Assembly (NCBI GenBank): GCA_034370385.1
Contig: JAXMKZ010000059.1
Location: 1-64,000, forward strand
Source of the DNA: Coriobacteriia bacterium
Lineage (GTDB): Bacteria; Actinomycetota; Coriobacteriia; Anaerosomatales; PHET01
Reading direction: 5' to 3'
Length of the DNA: 64,000 bases
In this document: piece by piece, positions 54,193-62,371 of the stretch
How the letters are laid out: each line of letters opens with the position of its first letter
Numbering within the stretch: position 1 is the first letter of the stretch
Program-made: the position numbers and the translations under genes
The notes under the pieces: generated by a model
What the model was told of the DNA's origin: nothing
Databases searched by the model: none
The model's input: the letters and a program-made list of their open reading frames with translations, nothing else

Positions 54193-56121
54193 CTACTCGC
54201 TCATCATGAGGGCGCGCCGTACGGACGCCGCTATCCCCGCTGCGTCCAGACCTGCGCGCTTGAACAGGTCGCTTGCGGGTCCCGACGGCTGGAAGCCCTG
54301 CACCCCGAGCCGCGTGAACGACACACCGACTCCACTGTCTGCAAGCCACTGCGCGACCGACGCGCCGAGACCGGTGCTCACATTGTGGTCCTCGACGGTC
54401 AGCACCGCGGGCATCGACGCGACACGGTCCATCATGCGGTCGTCCAGATGCAACGGGCAGGCGACGATTCCCACCGCGGCGCCGATCGCTTCCTCGCGCA
54501 GCAGATCCGATGCGGCCACAGCCGCCCCGGCTACCGTCCCCATCGCCAGAATGCAGGCGTCAGATCCGTCGCGCGCCCACACGATGTCGCCGTAGTTGAA
54601 CTCGTACTCACCGTCGAACAGGGCCGCTCCCTCGCGGTCACAGATCACGGGCAGCTTGCTGCGTCCCATCGCGATCGCCACGCAGCCCTGCAGGGCGGCG
54701 GCCTCACGCACGGCGCGGTCGGCCTGGTTGGCGTCAGCAGGAACGATCACCTTCCAACCGAAGAAATCGCGAAACGCGCCCACATAGTCGAGGCACTGGT
54801 GGGTCTTGCCGTCCTCGCCCACGTCCAGACCGCAGTGCGTGACCGCCAACTTCAACGCAGCCCCGTTCAAATCGTTGAGCCGCTGTTGGTTGTAGGCCTC
54901 ATCAACCCCGAAGACCCCGAAGTCCGACCAGAACGTCACTACGCCGGGAACCGTGGAGCATGCCCCTGCTGCGGTAGCTGCGTTGTGCTCTCCCACGCCG
55001 CACTGAACAAAGCCGGACGGGTGCGCTGCGAGGAATCCATCCGTCTTGACCGACACGGCCAAGTCACAGTCGAACACCGCGATCGCAGTGTCGGGATTCG
55101 CGTCAGCAAGGTCTACGAGCGCCGCGCCCCAGGCCGAACGGCAGTCTGCCTGCGTACCGGGTTCGTACGAGCGCGCGCTGCCACGCTCGATCGCAATGGC
55201 TGGCGTCTGGTGATCGAGGTGACTGACTTGGCACGGGGCCGTCCGGCGAACCACCGCAGCGCCCAGCGCGTCGGGGCCTGCGCCCAGCTCATCTGTCGCT
55301 TTGACGTACTCGTCGCGAGTCAGGCTCCGCCCGTGGAACTCGGGCAACCCTTCCATGAACGAGACGCCCTTGCCGATGATGGTCCGCGCCAGAACCACAC
55401 TGGGCACCCCGTCGTCGACCGCAGCGGCGATCGCCTCGTGCAACGCCTTGAGGTCGTGCCCGTCGCACTCGTAGACCCGCCACCCGTCCGCGGCCCACGT
55501 TGCCGGCAGATCCACGGGCATGACATCGCGCGTCCTACCCGAGATCTGTATGCCGTTCCAGTCGACGACCGCCGTGACCGTCCCCAGCGCCTCCCTCGCG
55601 CCTAGCCTGCGAGCCTCACCGACCTGTCCCTTCATCTGCTCCCCGTCGGACATGGCGACGAAGGTATGCCAGTCTGCACCTGTCATCCTCGCACCCAAGG
55701 CGAGCCCCACGCCCGCCGACAGCCCTTGACCCAGGTTGCCGGTCGACCACTCGATTCCGGGGACCGAGCGCTCTACATGTCCCTCGAAGACACTCCCCGC
55801 CCTGCGGAAGTGCGCCTCGACTTCGCCTGCCGGGAAGAATCCCGCATGCGCGAGCGCGGCGTACGCGCCGGGAGACGTATGCCCGTGCGACATGACGATC
55901 CGGTCGCGACCCTCCCAGCGAGGCTCCAGTGGGCGAAGCCGGGCCGTTCCCACCAGAAGCGTATAGATCTCCAGGGACGAGAAGGATCCTCCCGGATGCC
56001 CCGATGCTGCGACACTCGTGGCCGTGAGGACCGTGCGACGCGACGCCAGCGCGCGCGACGCCAGCTCCCGGTAGTCGTCATCGGCGAGCGGCGCGTGGGC
56101 TCCGGCGTTCAACATGCGCAT
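54193..56121 (-). CDS. transketolase family protein
   Basis: 642-residue thiamine-diphosphate enzyme with all three transketolase domains in one chain. The ThDP site reads AMSDGEQMKG...VVDWNG, with SDG in place of the usual GDG. The pyrimidine-domain glutamate is in CGVGEHNAAT. VIMSHGH-type HGHTSPGAYAAL and TGNLGQGLSAGVGLALG are clear. It may catalyse sugar C2 transfer, but the divergence from housekeeping transketolase and the isolated location leave a specialised role possible. Two ATGs are close; the second (56113-56115) has the better-spaced GAGG. It converges with the protease gene. Confidence 0.85.
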   Translation of the reverse strand: MRMLNAGAHAPLADDDYRELASRALASRRTVLTATSVAASGHPGGSFSSLEIYTLLVGTARLRPLEPRWEGRDRIVMSHGHTSPGAYAALAHAGFFPAGEVEAHFRRAGSVFEGHVERSVPGIEWSTGNLGQGLSAGVGLALGARMTGADWHTFVAMSDGEQMKGQVGEARRLGAREALGTVTAVVDWNGIQISGRTRDVMPVDLPATWAADGWRVYECDGHDLKALHEAIAAAVDDGVPSVVLARTIIGKGVSFMEGLPEFHGRSLTRDEYVKATDELGAGPDALGAAVVRRTAPCQVSHLDHQTPAIAIERGSARSYEPGTQADCRSAWGAALVDLADANPDTAIAVFDCDLAVSVKTDGFLAAHPSGFVQCGVGEHNAATAAGACSTVPGVVTFWSDFGVFGVDEAYNQQRLNDLNGAALKLAVTHCGLDVGEDGKTHQCLDYVGAFRDFFGWKVIVPADANQADRAVREAAALQGCVAIAMGRSKLPVICDREGAALFDGEYEFNYGDIVWARDGSDACILAMGTVAGAAVAASDLLREEAIGAAVGIVACPLHLDDRMMDRVASMPAVLTVEDHNVSTGLGASVAQWLADSGVGVSFTRLGVQGFQPSGPASDLFKRAGLDAAGIAASVRRALMMSE

Positions 56122-56221
56122 GGCCTCTTCTCATGTCGATGGATACGCCCCACACGACCACGTCGCCAGGGCGCTACACTTGAGTGGTCGAATCAGTGTA
56201 TTCCCGAGGAAGGACCCCTGC

Positions 56222-57046
56222 GTGCGAACTCCGCTTGAGATTGCGCAGCTGGCCGCCCTGGCCGGCGGTGCCGCCCTAGAGGGCAGGGCGGGCGATACCG
56301 GCGCAGTACGGTCGAAGGGGTCACCGACCGACTTCGTCACCGAGGCCGATATCGCATCCGGCCTCGCCGTTGTACGCACCATTCTGGCCCACGACCCACG
56401 GGCGCGCATCGTGGTAGAGGAACCCGAGGTGTGCCACGATCTCGGCGTAGAGCCGGGCACCCTCGATGACGCTCGGGTGTGGGTCGTCGACCCCCTCGAC
56501 GGCACTACCTCGTTCCTCCATGGCTTCCCCTGCTACTCGGTCTCGGTCGCGCTGGTTTGTGAGGGCCGCTCGGTTGCAGGCGCTGTGTACAACGCGGCCA
56601 CCGCGAAGCTGTTCTCTGCAGCAGTGGGCGAAGGAGCTACGTGCGAGGGCGAGGTGCTTCGTTGTGCATCCGCGTCAACCGTCCAAGAAGCGCTGCTCGT
56701 GACCGGATTCCCCTACGATCGCGGCCTTCCGCTGGACCGGCAGCTCGCGGTGCTGGCCGCGTTTCTTCGAGCCCCTGTCCACGGAATCCGCCGTGACGGC
56801 TCGGCCGCGATAGACTGCTGCCACGTTGCGTCGGGTCAGGCAGACGGTTTCTGGGAGTACGCCCTCAAGCCCTGGGATATGGCGGCGGGAGCGCTCATCT
56901 GCGCCGAGGCGGGAGCTCGGGTCACCGACCTGGACGGTGTCGGCTGGACGAGCGCCAGCCGTAGCATCTGTGTGGCGAATCCCGTGCTGCATGACCAGAT
57001 GCTCGACGTGATCGCCTCTGCTGAGGCTGCAACGCCAAGGAGCTAG
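56222..57046 (+). CDS. inositol monophosphatase family protein
   Basis: 274-residue Mg2+-dependent phosphatase of the IMPase/FBPase/CysQ superfamily. Metal-binding motifs: IVVEEPE (first Glu), VWVVDPLDGTTSFLHGFPCYSVSVAL (DPLDGT) and EYALKPWDMAAGALICAEAGA (WD). These allow inositol phosphate, histidinol phosphate or PAP as substrates; the sequence does not decide. GTG at 56222-56224 is chosen because GGAAGG lies about 9 nt upstream. It is divergent from the transketolase gene and converges with the hemY gene with a 4-bp overlap of the 3' ends. Confidence 0.9.
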   Translation: MRTPLEIAQLAALAGGAALEGRAGDTGAVRSKGSPTDFVTEADIASGLAVVRTILAHDPRARIVVEEPEVCHDLGVEPGTLDDARVWVVDPLDGTTSFLHGFPCYSVSVALVCEGRSVAGAVYNAATAKLFSAAVGEGATCEGEVLRCASASTVQEALLVTGFPYDRGLPLDRQLAVLAAFLRAPVHGIRRDGSAAIDCCHVASGQADGFWEYALKPWDMAAGALICAEAGARVTDLDGVGWTSASRSICVANPVLHDQMLDVIASAEAATPRS

Positions 57047-58557
57047 TAGACCCGCTTCTCCTCAGCGGAGTCTTCCTCAAGCGTGATACCCCATTCGCCG
57101 AGGACCTTCGATACTGCGCGCTCGCCGCTCTCGATGCAGTTCGGCAGCCCGACCCCCCGGTACGATCCGCCCGCAAGCGCCAGGCCCGGGATGTCGGCAC
57201 ACCGCTCTTCGATCTGCTCGACACGGTCCAGGTGCCCGAGCGTGTACTGCGGCATGCCCCCTTCCCAGCGAAAGACGCGCGAGAAGAGCGGCTGAGCGTC
57301 GGCACTCACGCCGATGATCGAGCGCAACTCCGAGAGCACAAGCTCGATGAGTCCGTCGTCGTCCCGGTGAAGCATCTCCTGGTTGTGCGGGCCTCCGACG
57401 AATCCACGGAAGAGCACCTTGCCCTCGGGCGCACGTCCCGGCCACTTCGTCGACGAGTAGGTGGCCGCGAGGAGAGCCCGGTTCTCCACCATCGGACACA
57501 GGACTCCGAAGGCGTCCATGTCGACGCCGACCTCATCGGCACGAAACGCCATCGAGACCGTCGCAGACGAACTCGTCGGGATGTGAGAGAGATTCAGCGC
57601 GATCTCTTCATCGAGACCGCGCGCAAGCTCCTCGGCCGCCCAGGACTCAGTGGCGACGATAAGCGCATCGCCCGCGACGGTTGAACCATCCGACAGTTTG
57701 ACGGAGTACCGTCCTTCGTCAGAACGCGTGACGCCCACGGCGGCGACGCCGGTTCTGATGCTCTCCCGACCAGCGCCGTCTGCCATGGCCTCGGGAAGCT
57801 CGGCCATCCCGCGCGTGAGCGACGTGAAAAACGTCCGCGGCTTGTCGCCGGGCTTGGGCGGGTACTTCTTGCGCATCTCCTCGACCTTCTTGCGCGCGGC
57901 GAGGAATCCGCGCATCAGTGAGCCGTACTTCTGTTCCATCTCAAGCAAGCGGGGAAAGGTCGCGGCAAGCGACATCAGAGCGGGGTCCGAGGCATGCACA
58001 CCGCCGACGAGCGGCTCCGCGAGCCGGTCGAGGCACTCACTGCCCATGCGACGAGTCACGAAGCTCTCGAGGGTCTCGTCGTTGAACTCGCCTTCTGCCA
58101 GCACTTTCTTAGGGATGAGGAGATCCATGCCCATCCGGATCTTGCCGGCCCAAGAGAAGAGCCCTGTGGTGGCGAACGGCACGAACTTGGTCGGAGCGAA
58201 CATCATCACGCCATCGGGCATCTCGAACAGTCGACCACGCGACAAGATCAATGTCTTCTTGCGCGCGTCATCTGTCGGCAGTTCGTGGTCGAAGAAGCCG
58301 AGCAGCTTGGCGATACGGTGAACGGCGGGCTTCTCGGTGAGGAAGCAGTCGGGGCCGCCATCGACCACGAAGGACGCGTCTTCGCCGACCGGGTCCCACT
58401 CGTCGGCCACGATCTCGGTCGCGATCTTGCCGCCGACCCTGTCGTTCTTCTCAACCACCACGAACTCGACGTCGTGACCCTCGTCAGCTGCACGCTTGAC
58501 CTTATAGGCCGCGCCAAGCCCCGCCACGCCTGCGCCGATGATGATGACCCGCTTCAC
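57043..58557 (-). CDS. hemY: protoporphyrinogen/coproporphyrinogen III oxidase HemY (copy 1)
   Basis: 504-residue FAD enzyme. The dinucleotide-binding motif is RVIIIGAGVAGLGAAYKVKRA, followed by EKNDRVGGKIATE, FVVDGGPDCFL and, in the middle, RRMGSECLDRLAEPLVGGVHASDP. The end GLALAGGSYRGVGLPNCIESGERAV is the FAD-binding C-terminal motif. In monoderm bacteria the enzyme (CgoX) oxidises coproporphyrinogen III to coproporphyrin III. GTG at 58555-58557 has GGGG 8 nt upstream. It is the last gene of hemE-hemH-hemY-hemY and a close paralogue of the upstream copy. Confidence 0.92.
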   Translation of the reverse strand: MKRVIIIGAGVAGLGAAYKVKRAADEGHDVEFVVVEKNDRVGGKIATEIVADEWDPVGEDASFVVDGGPDCFLTEKPAVHRIAKLLGFFDHELPTDDARKKTLILSRGRLFEMPDGVMMFAPTKFVPFATTGLFSWAGKIRMGMDLLIPKKVLAEGEFNDETLESFVTRRMGSECLDRLAEPLVGGVHASDPALMSLAATFPRLLEMEQKYGSLMRGFLAARKKVEEMRKKYPPKPGDKPRTFFTSLTRGMAELPEAMADGAGRESIRTGVAAVGVTRSDEGRYSVKLSDGSTVAGDALIVATESWAAEELARGLDEEIALNLSHIPTSSSATVSMAFRADEVGVDMDAFGVLCPMVENRALLAATYSSTKWPGRAPEGKVLFRGFVGGPHNQEMLHRDDDGLIELVLSELRSIIGVSADAQPLFSRVFRWEGGMPQYTLGHLDRVEQIEERCADIPGLALAGGSYRGVGLPNCIESGERAVSKVLGEWGITLEEDSAEEKRVY

Positions 58558-58601
58558 TAGTCCGCCCCTCACTGGCGCAGCGACCGCGCCGATCACCCGA
58601 C

Positions 58602-60116
58602 CTACCAGACCCGCTTCTCTTCAACGGCGTCTTCTTCGAGCGTGATTCCCCAATCGCCCAGAACCTTGCTCACGGCACTCTCCCCGCCCTCAAGGCAGTT
58701 GGGAACACCGACGCCGCGATAGCTACCGCCTGCAAGCCCCAGCCCGGGGATGCCGGCCGTGATGGCCTCCAGCTGATCCATCCGGTCGAGATGGCCCATC
58801 GTGTACTGAGGCATCCCCATAGTCCAACGGAACACGCGCGCAAACAGCGGCTTCGCGTCGGCCTTCAGGCCAAGCATCTCGACAAGCTGCTGGCGAACGA
58901 TGTCGATCAGCTCGTCGTCCGACTTCTCCATGATCGCCTGATTGCGCGGGCCGCCAACAAAGCCTCGCAGCAGCACCCGGCCCTCAGGTGCCCGATCGGG
59001 CCACTTCGAAGACGACATCGTCACGGCCATCACGGGGCGATTCTCAACGAGCGGCACGAGAATGCCGAAGAACTTCGTATCGAACGGGCAGTCCTCGGCG
59101 CGAAACGCCATGGGGACCGTGGCAGACGACGAGAACGGGATGCTGTCGAGAAGTGCCTTCATGTCGCTGTCGGCGTCAACCAGCATCTGGCTGGCCGCCC
59201 ACGACGGGGTCGCGATGATGACCGCGTCGCCCTTCAAGGTCGCTCCAGAATCCAGAACGACGCTCCATGAACCGTCTCCGGCGCTCGCCACGCTCTTGAC
59301 GCCGATACCGGTGCGGATGGAGTCGCGCCCGGCTGCGTCAGCAAGCTTCTCGACGAAGAACTGCATACCGTCATGGAAGCTCGAGAAGAATGTGAACCGC
59401 TTCGCGCCGGGCTTGGGCGGGTGCTTGCGCTTCTGCTCTTCGACGAGTCGGCGCTGATCCAGGAAACCGCGTATGAGTGAGCCGTGCTTCTGCTCCATCT
59501 CCAGCAGATTCGGGAACGTCGCGGCGAGCGACATCTTGCCGGGATCCGATGCGTGGACTCCGCCTACCAGCGGTTCAGCGAGCCGATCGAGCGACTCCCG
59601 CCCCATTCGGCGAACGACGAAGCTCTCGAGCGTCTCATCGTGCTGCTGGGCGGTGTCGCCCGCAGGCCAGCGCTCTTTGCGTGGAATCAGCAGGTCAAGC
59701 GCCATGCGGAGCTTGGCAGCCCACGAGTAGAGCGACGTCGTCGCGAGGGGAACCAGCTTCGTCGGGGCGAACATCATGATCCCGTCGGGAAGCTCGACGA
59801 GGCGTCCGCCCTTCGCAATGAGAGTCTTCTTGTTCTCATCGCACGTGCGCACTTCGTCATCGAATATTCCGAGCAGCTTCGCGACTCGATGCACGCCGGG
59901 CTTGGAGGTGATGAACGCGTCAGAGCCGCCGTCGACGATGTAGGGTTGCCCGGTCTCGGGATCGTTGATGTACTCCGTCGAGAGCGACCCGCCCAGACGA
60001 TCGTCCTTCTCGACGAGCGTGAAGGACACCTCGTGCCCCGCCTCAGCGGCCCGGGACACCTTGTAGGCGGCGCCAAGTCCGGCAACCCCACCGCCGATGA
60101 TGATGACATGCTTCAT
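58602..60116 (-). CDS. hemY: protoporphyrinogen/coproporphyrinogen III oxidase HemY (copy 2)
   Basis: 504-residue paralogue of the adjacent hemY, exactly the same length. HVIIIGGGVAGLGAAYKVSRA, EKDDRLGGSLSTEY and YIVDGGSDAFITSKPGVHRVAKLLG are in the same order, RRMGRESLDRLAEPLVGGVHASDP is nearly identical, and the end is GLGLAGGSYRGVGVPNCLEGGESAV. A short insert (near RKERWPAGDTAQQHDE) distinguishes it. ATG at 60114-60116 has AGGAG about 10 nt upstream. Two intact HemY copies side by side are unusual; both keep the glycine-rich FAD site, so neither is an obvious pseudogene. Confidence 0.92.
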   Translation of the reverse strand: MKHVIIIGGGVAGLGAAYKVSRAAEAGHEVSFTLVEKDDRLGGSLSTEYINDPETGQPYIVDGGSDAFITSKPGVHRVAKLLGIFDDEVRTCDENKKTLIAKGGRLVELPDGIMMFAPTKLVPLATTSLYSWAAKLRMALDLLIPRKERWPAGDTAQQHDETLESFVVRRMGRESLDRLAEPLVGGVHASDPGKMSLAATFPNLLEMEQKHGSLIRGFLDQRRLVEEQKRKHPPKPGAKRFTFFSSFHDGMQFFVEKLADAAGRDSIRTGIGVKSVASAGDGSWSVVLDSGATLKGDAVIIATPSWAASQMLVDADSDMKALLDSIPFSSSATVPMAFRAEDCPFDTKFFGILVPLVENRPVMAVTMSSSKWPDRAPEGRVLLRGFVGGPRNQAIMEKSDDELIDIVRQQLVEMLGLKADAKPLFARVFRWTMGMPQYTMGHLDRMDQLEAITAGIPGLGLAGGSYRGVGVPNCLEGGESAVSKVLGDWGITLEEDAVEEKRVW

Positions 60117-60188
60117 GCGTATCGAGCTCCTGTATTCGCGTCGTTGGGGTCGCACGCGTGCCGGCGCGGGCGGACTCGGCCACTATCT

Positions 60189-61163
60189 TCAGAGCAGGGA
60201 GAGTACCGAGGCGGTGACTGCGTCGATGACGGAATCCTCGTCATTGGGCGCAGGGGCACGCACGAATTCCAGCCCTGAATCGTACGCCCTGCCCGCCGCG
60301 ACGATGTCGAGATCGTAGAGCGTCTCCATGTGGTCGGTGAGAAAACCGATGGGTACGACGACGAGCCCGTGAGCACCCGAGGCGGCGACGGCATCGATCA
60401 ACTCATCGATGTCGGGCCCCAGCCACCCGCCGGGGCGGTTGCCTTTCGACTGGTAGACGAGAAACCACGGACGGGGGGCCTTCGCCGCCCCATACGCTTG
60501 GAAGCTCTCGAATATCGGCGCACCTGCGTCTTCGACGCCCGGCTCCAGCCCCAGCTGCTCGACCACCGCGTCGGCGACCGCGCGCAGACCGCCTACATAG
60601 GGATCGTCTTGCACCAGATCGCCCTCGGGCAGCGAGTGCGCGGTGAATGCGAGCACCAGTCCCTCGTTGTTCTCGACCTCAACCAACGTGGCAGCGGTCG
60701 ACATCGCGTAGAAACTTGCGAACGCGTCGAGGGTCGACACCAAAGGAGCCTCGATCACCGTCATGCCGCCAAGAGATGCGACGGCCTCGTCGACGGCCTC
60801 ACGGTAGGCACCGTGGGCGACCTTGCTCTCGAAGGGCGAGAGTGAAACGGTGATGACGCGCTCGCATCCCCGCTCCCTGAGCCCTGCAAGCGCATCGCCG
60901 ATGTAGGGATCCCAGTAGCGCATGCCCACGGCGACGGGTACATCATGACCGCCCGCCTGAAGAGAGCTCTCCATCTTGCGCGCGATACCCTTCGCGATCT
61001 CATTCAGAGGCGACGAGCCACCGATTGCCAGGTACCTTGCGCAGACCCTGGTGACGAGCTCCTCGGAAGGCTCTTGCCCCATCAGGTTGCACATGAACGG
61101 CGCCACGGCCTCGATCGAGTTCGGTCCGCCGAAGCCGGTTATGAGGACTCCCGTCTTGACCAT
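60189..61163 (-). CDS. hemH: ferrochelatase (coproporphyrin type likely)
   Basis: 324 residues. Inserts Fe2+ into a porphyrin. GVLITGFGGPNSIEAVAPFMCNLMG opens the protein. AVGMRYWDPYIGDAL and LAFTAHSLPEGD provide the catalytic histidine, and VVVPIGFLTDHMETLYDLDI the conserved glutamate region. In Actinobacteria and Firmicutes the substrate is coproporphyrin III (CpfC), converted later by ChdC; which applies here is inferred from the lineage. ATG at 61161-61163 is 4 bp after the hemE stop, with GGAG about 10 nt upstream. Confidence 0.95.
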   Translation of the reverse strand: MVKTGVLITGFGGPNSIEAVAPFMCNLMGQEPSEELVTRVCARYLAIGGSSPLNEIAKGIARKMESSLQAGGHDVPVAVGMRYWDPYIGDALAGLRERGCERVITVSLSPFESKVAHGAYREAVDEAVASLGGMTVIEAPLVSTLDAFASFYAMSTAATLVEVENNEGLVLAFTAHSLPEGDLVQDDPYVGGLRAVADAVVEQLGLEPGVEDAGAPIFESFQAYGAAKAPRPWFLVYQSKGNRPGGWLGPDIDELIDAVAASGAHGLVVVPIGFLTDHMETLYDLDIVAAGRAYDSGLEFVRAPAPNDEDSVIDAVTASVLSLL

Positions 61164-61167
61164 CGGA

Positions 61168-62238
61168 CTACACTCCGCCCCTGATACGATCCGAGTGCTC
61201 GTGAACCAGGCGAATGAGGGTCTTCGCCTTCTCCGGATCACTCGTCTTGTGGATCCCGTGTCCTAGATTGAAGATGTGCCCCGGGCGTGTTCCTACCGCC
61301 TCCAAGATGTGCACCACCTGACGCTCGATCTCAGCGTCCGGGCCAAAGAGCGCCACCGGATCGATATTGCCTTGGATGCCGAACTTCGGGTCGATGAGCT
61401 CGACGGCGCGTGCCATATCCAGGCGCCAGTCGACGCCGACGACATCGCCGCCCGCCTGCTGTACCAAATCGATCATCGACGTGGCACCGTTGGCGAAATG
61501 AATCACCGGCACGCCGCCCTCGACGACCCTGTCGCCGTGGGCTTTCACAGCAGCCAGCACCCTCTTGGAGTACGGCAGGATGAATCGCTCGTAGTCCCAG
61601 GGGGCCACGTAGCCGACCCAGCTATCGAACATCTGAACGGTCTGCGCGCCGGCATCGATCTGGGCACAGAGGTACGCCGTCACGGTGTCGGCGAACTTGT
61701 TCATCAACAGGTCCCACGCCTCGGGCTCGCTCCACATGAGAGCCTTGCAGTTCTCGTAGTCGCGCGTGCCCCGGCCCTCGATCGCATAGCTCGCAAGGGT
61801 GAACGGCGCGCCGGCAAAACCGATGAGCGGCACCTTGTTCTCAAGTTCGCGACGGAGGATCTTGATGGCGTCCATGACGTAGCCGGTGTTCTCGATCGGA
61901 TCCGAGATACCCAGGTTCTGCACGTCAGCGACCGAACGGACGGGGTTGTTGATTATCGGACCGACACCGCTCTTGAACTCCAGATCGAGTCCCATTCCGG
62001 GGAACACCACGAGAATGTCGGAGAACAGAATCGCCGCGTCGACACCGATCAGGTCCACCGGCTGCAGCGTCACCTCGACTGCGAGCTCAGGGTTGTAGCA
62101 CATTTCGAGAAAGCCGCGCTTCTCGCGGATGGCCCGATACTCGGGCATGTACCGGCCGGCCTGTCGCATCATCCACACAGGAGTGCGCTCGGTCGCCTCG
62201 AGGCGCGCGGCGCGCAAGAAGAGGTCGTTCATCGCCAT
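61168..62238 (-). CDS. hemE: uroporphyrinogen decarboxylase
   Basis: 356 residues. Converts uroporphyrinogen III to coproporphyrinogen III. Signature MMRQAGRYMPEYRAIR, catalytic aspartate in DAAILFSDIL, GFAGAPFTLASYAIEG and the end FNLGHGIHKTSDPEKAKTLI are intact. AAGGAT lies about 8 nt before the ATG. An extended -10 promoter and a stable hairpin lie upstream. hemE is first in the haem gene group; earlier pathway genes (hemA, hemL, hemB, hemC) are not in the window. Confidence 0.97.
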   Translation of the reverse strand: MAMNDLFLRAARLEATERTPVWMMRQAGRYMPEYRAIREKRGFLEMCYNPELAVEVTLQPVDLIGVDAAILFSDILVVFPGMGLDLEFKSGVGPIINNPVRSVADVQNLGISDPIENTGYVMDAIKILRRELENKVPLIGFAGAPFTLASYAIEGRGTRDYENCKALMWSEPEAWDLLMNKFADTVTAYLCAQIDAGAQTVQMFDSWVGYVAPWDYERFILPYSKRVLAAVKAHGDRVVEGGVPVIHFANGATSMIDLVQQAGGDVVGVDWRLDMARAVELIDPKFGIQGNIDPVALFGPDAEIERQVVHILEAVGTRPGHIFNLGHGIHKTSDPEKAKTLIRLVHEHSDRIRGGV

Positions 62239-62297
62239 CGGTTTGGATCCTTTCGTGGGGCATGCATGAGGAGGGCGCCCATGGGCGCCGAGCGTTC

Positions 62298-62306
62298 ATC
62301 ATACCA
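62298..62306 (-). promoter_or_regulatory. candidate extended -10 promoter of hemE
   Basis: On the minus strand TGG-TATGAT (extended -10, TGnTATGAT) lies about 60 bp before hemE. No -35 match is seen, as allowed for extended -10 promoters. Confidence 0.4.
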
Positions 62307-62310
62307 CGCA

Positions 62311-62348
62311 CGAAGGCCCCACTTCCCTCGCAGAGAGTGGGGCCTTCG
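62311..62348 (-). terminator. terminator of acs
   Basis: CGAAGGCCCCACT pairs perfectly over 13 bp with AGTGGGGCCTTCG around a 12-nt loop, 24 bp past the acs stop. No T-run follows on either strand, so efficiency is uncertain. Confidence 0.55.
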
Positions 62349-62371
62349 AGTCGGAACGACGATGTGCGGAC

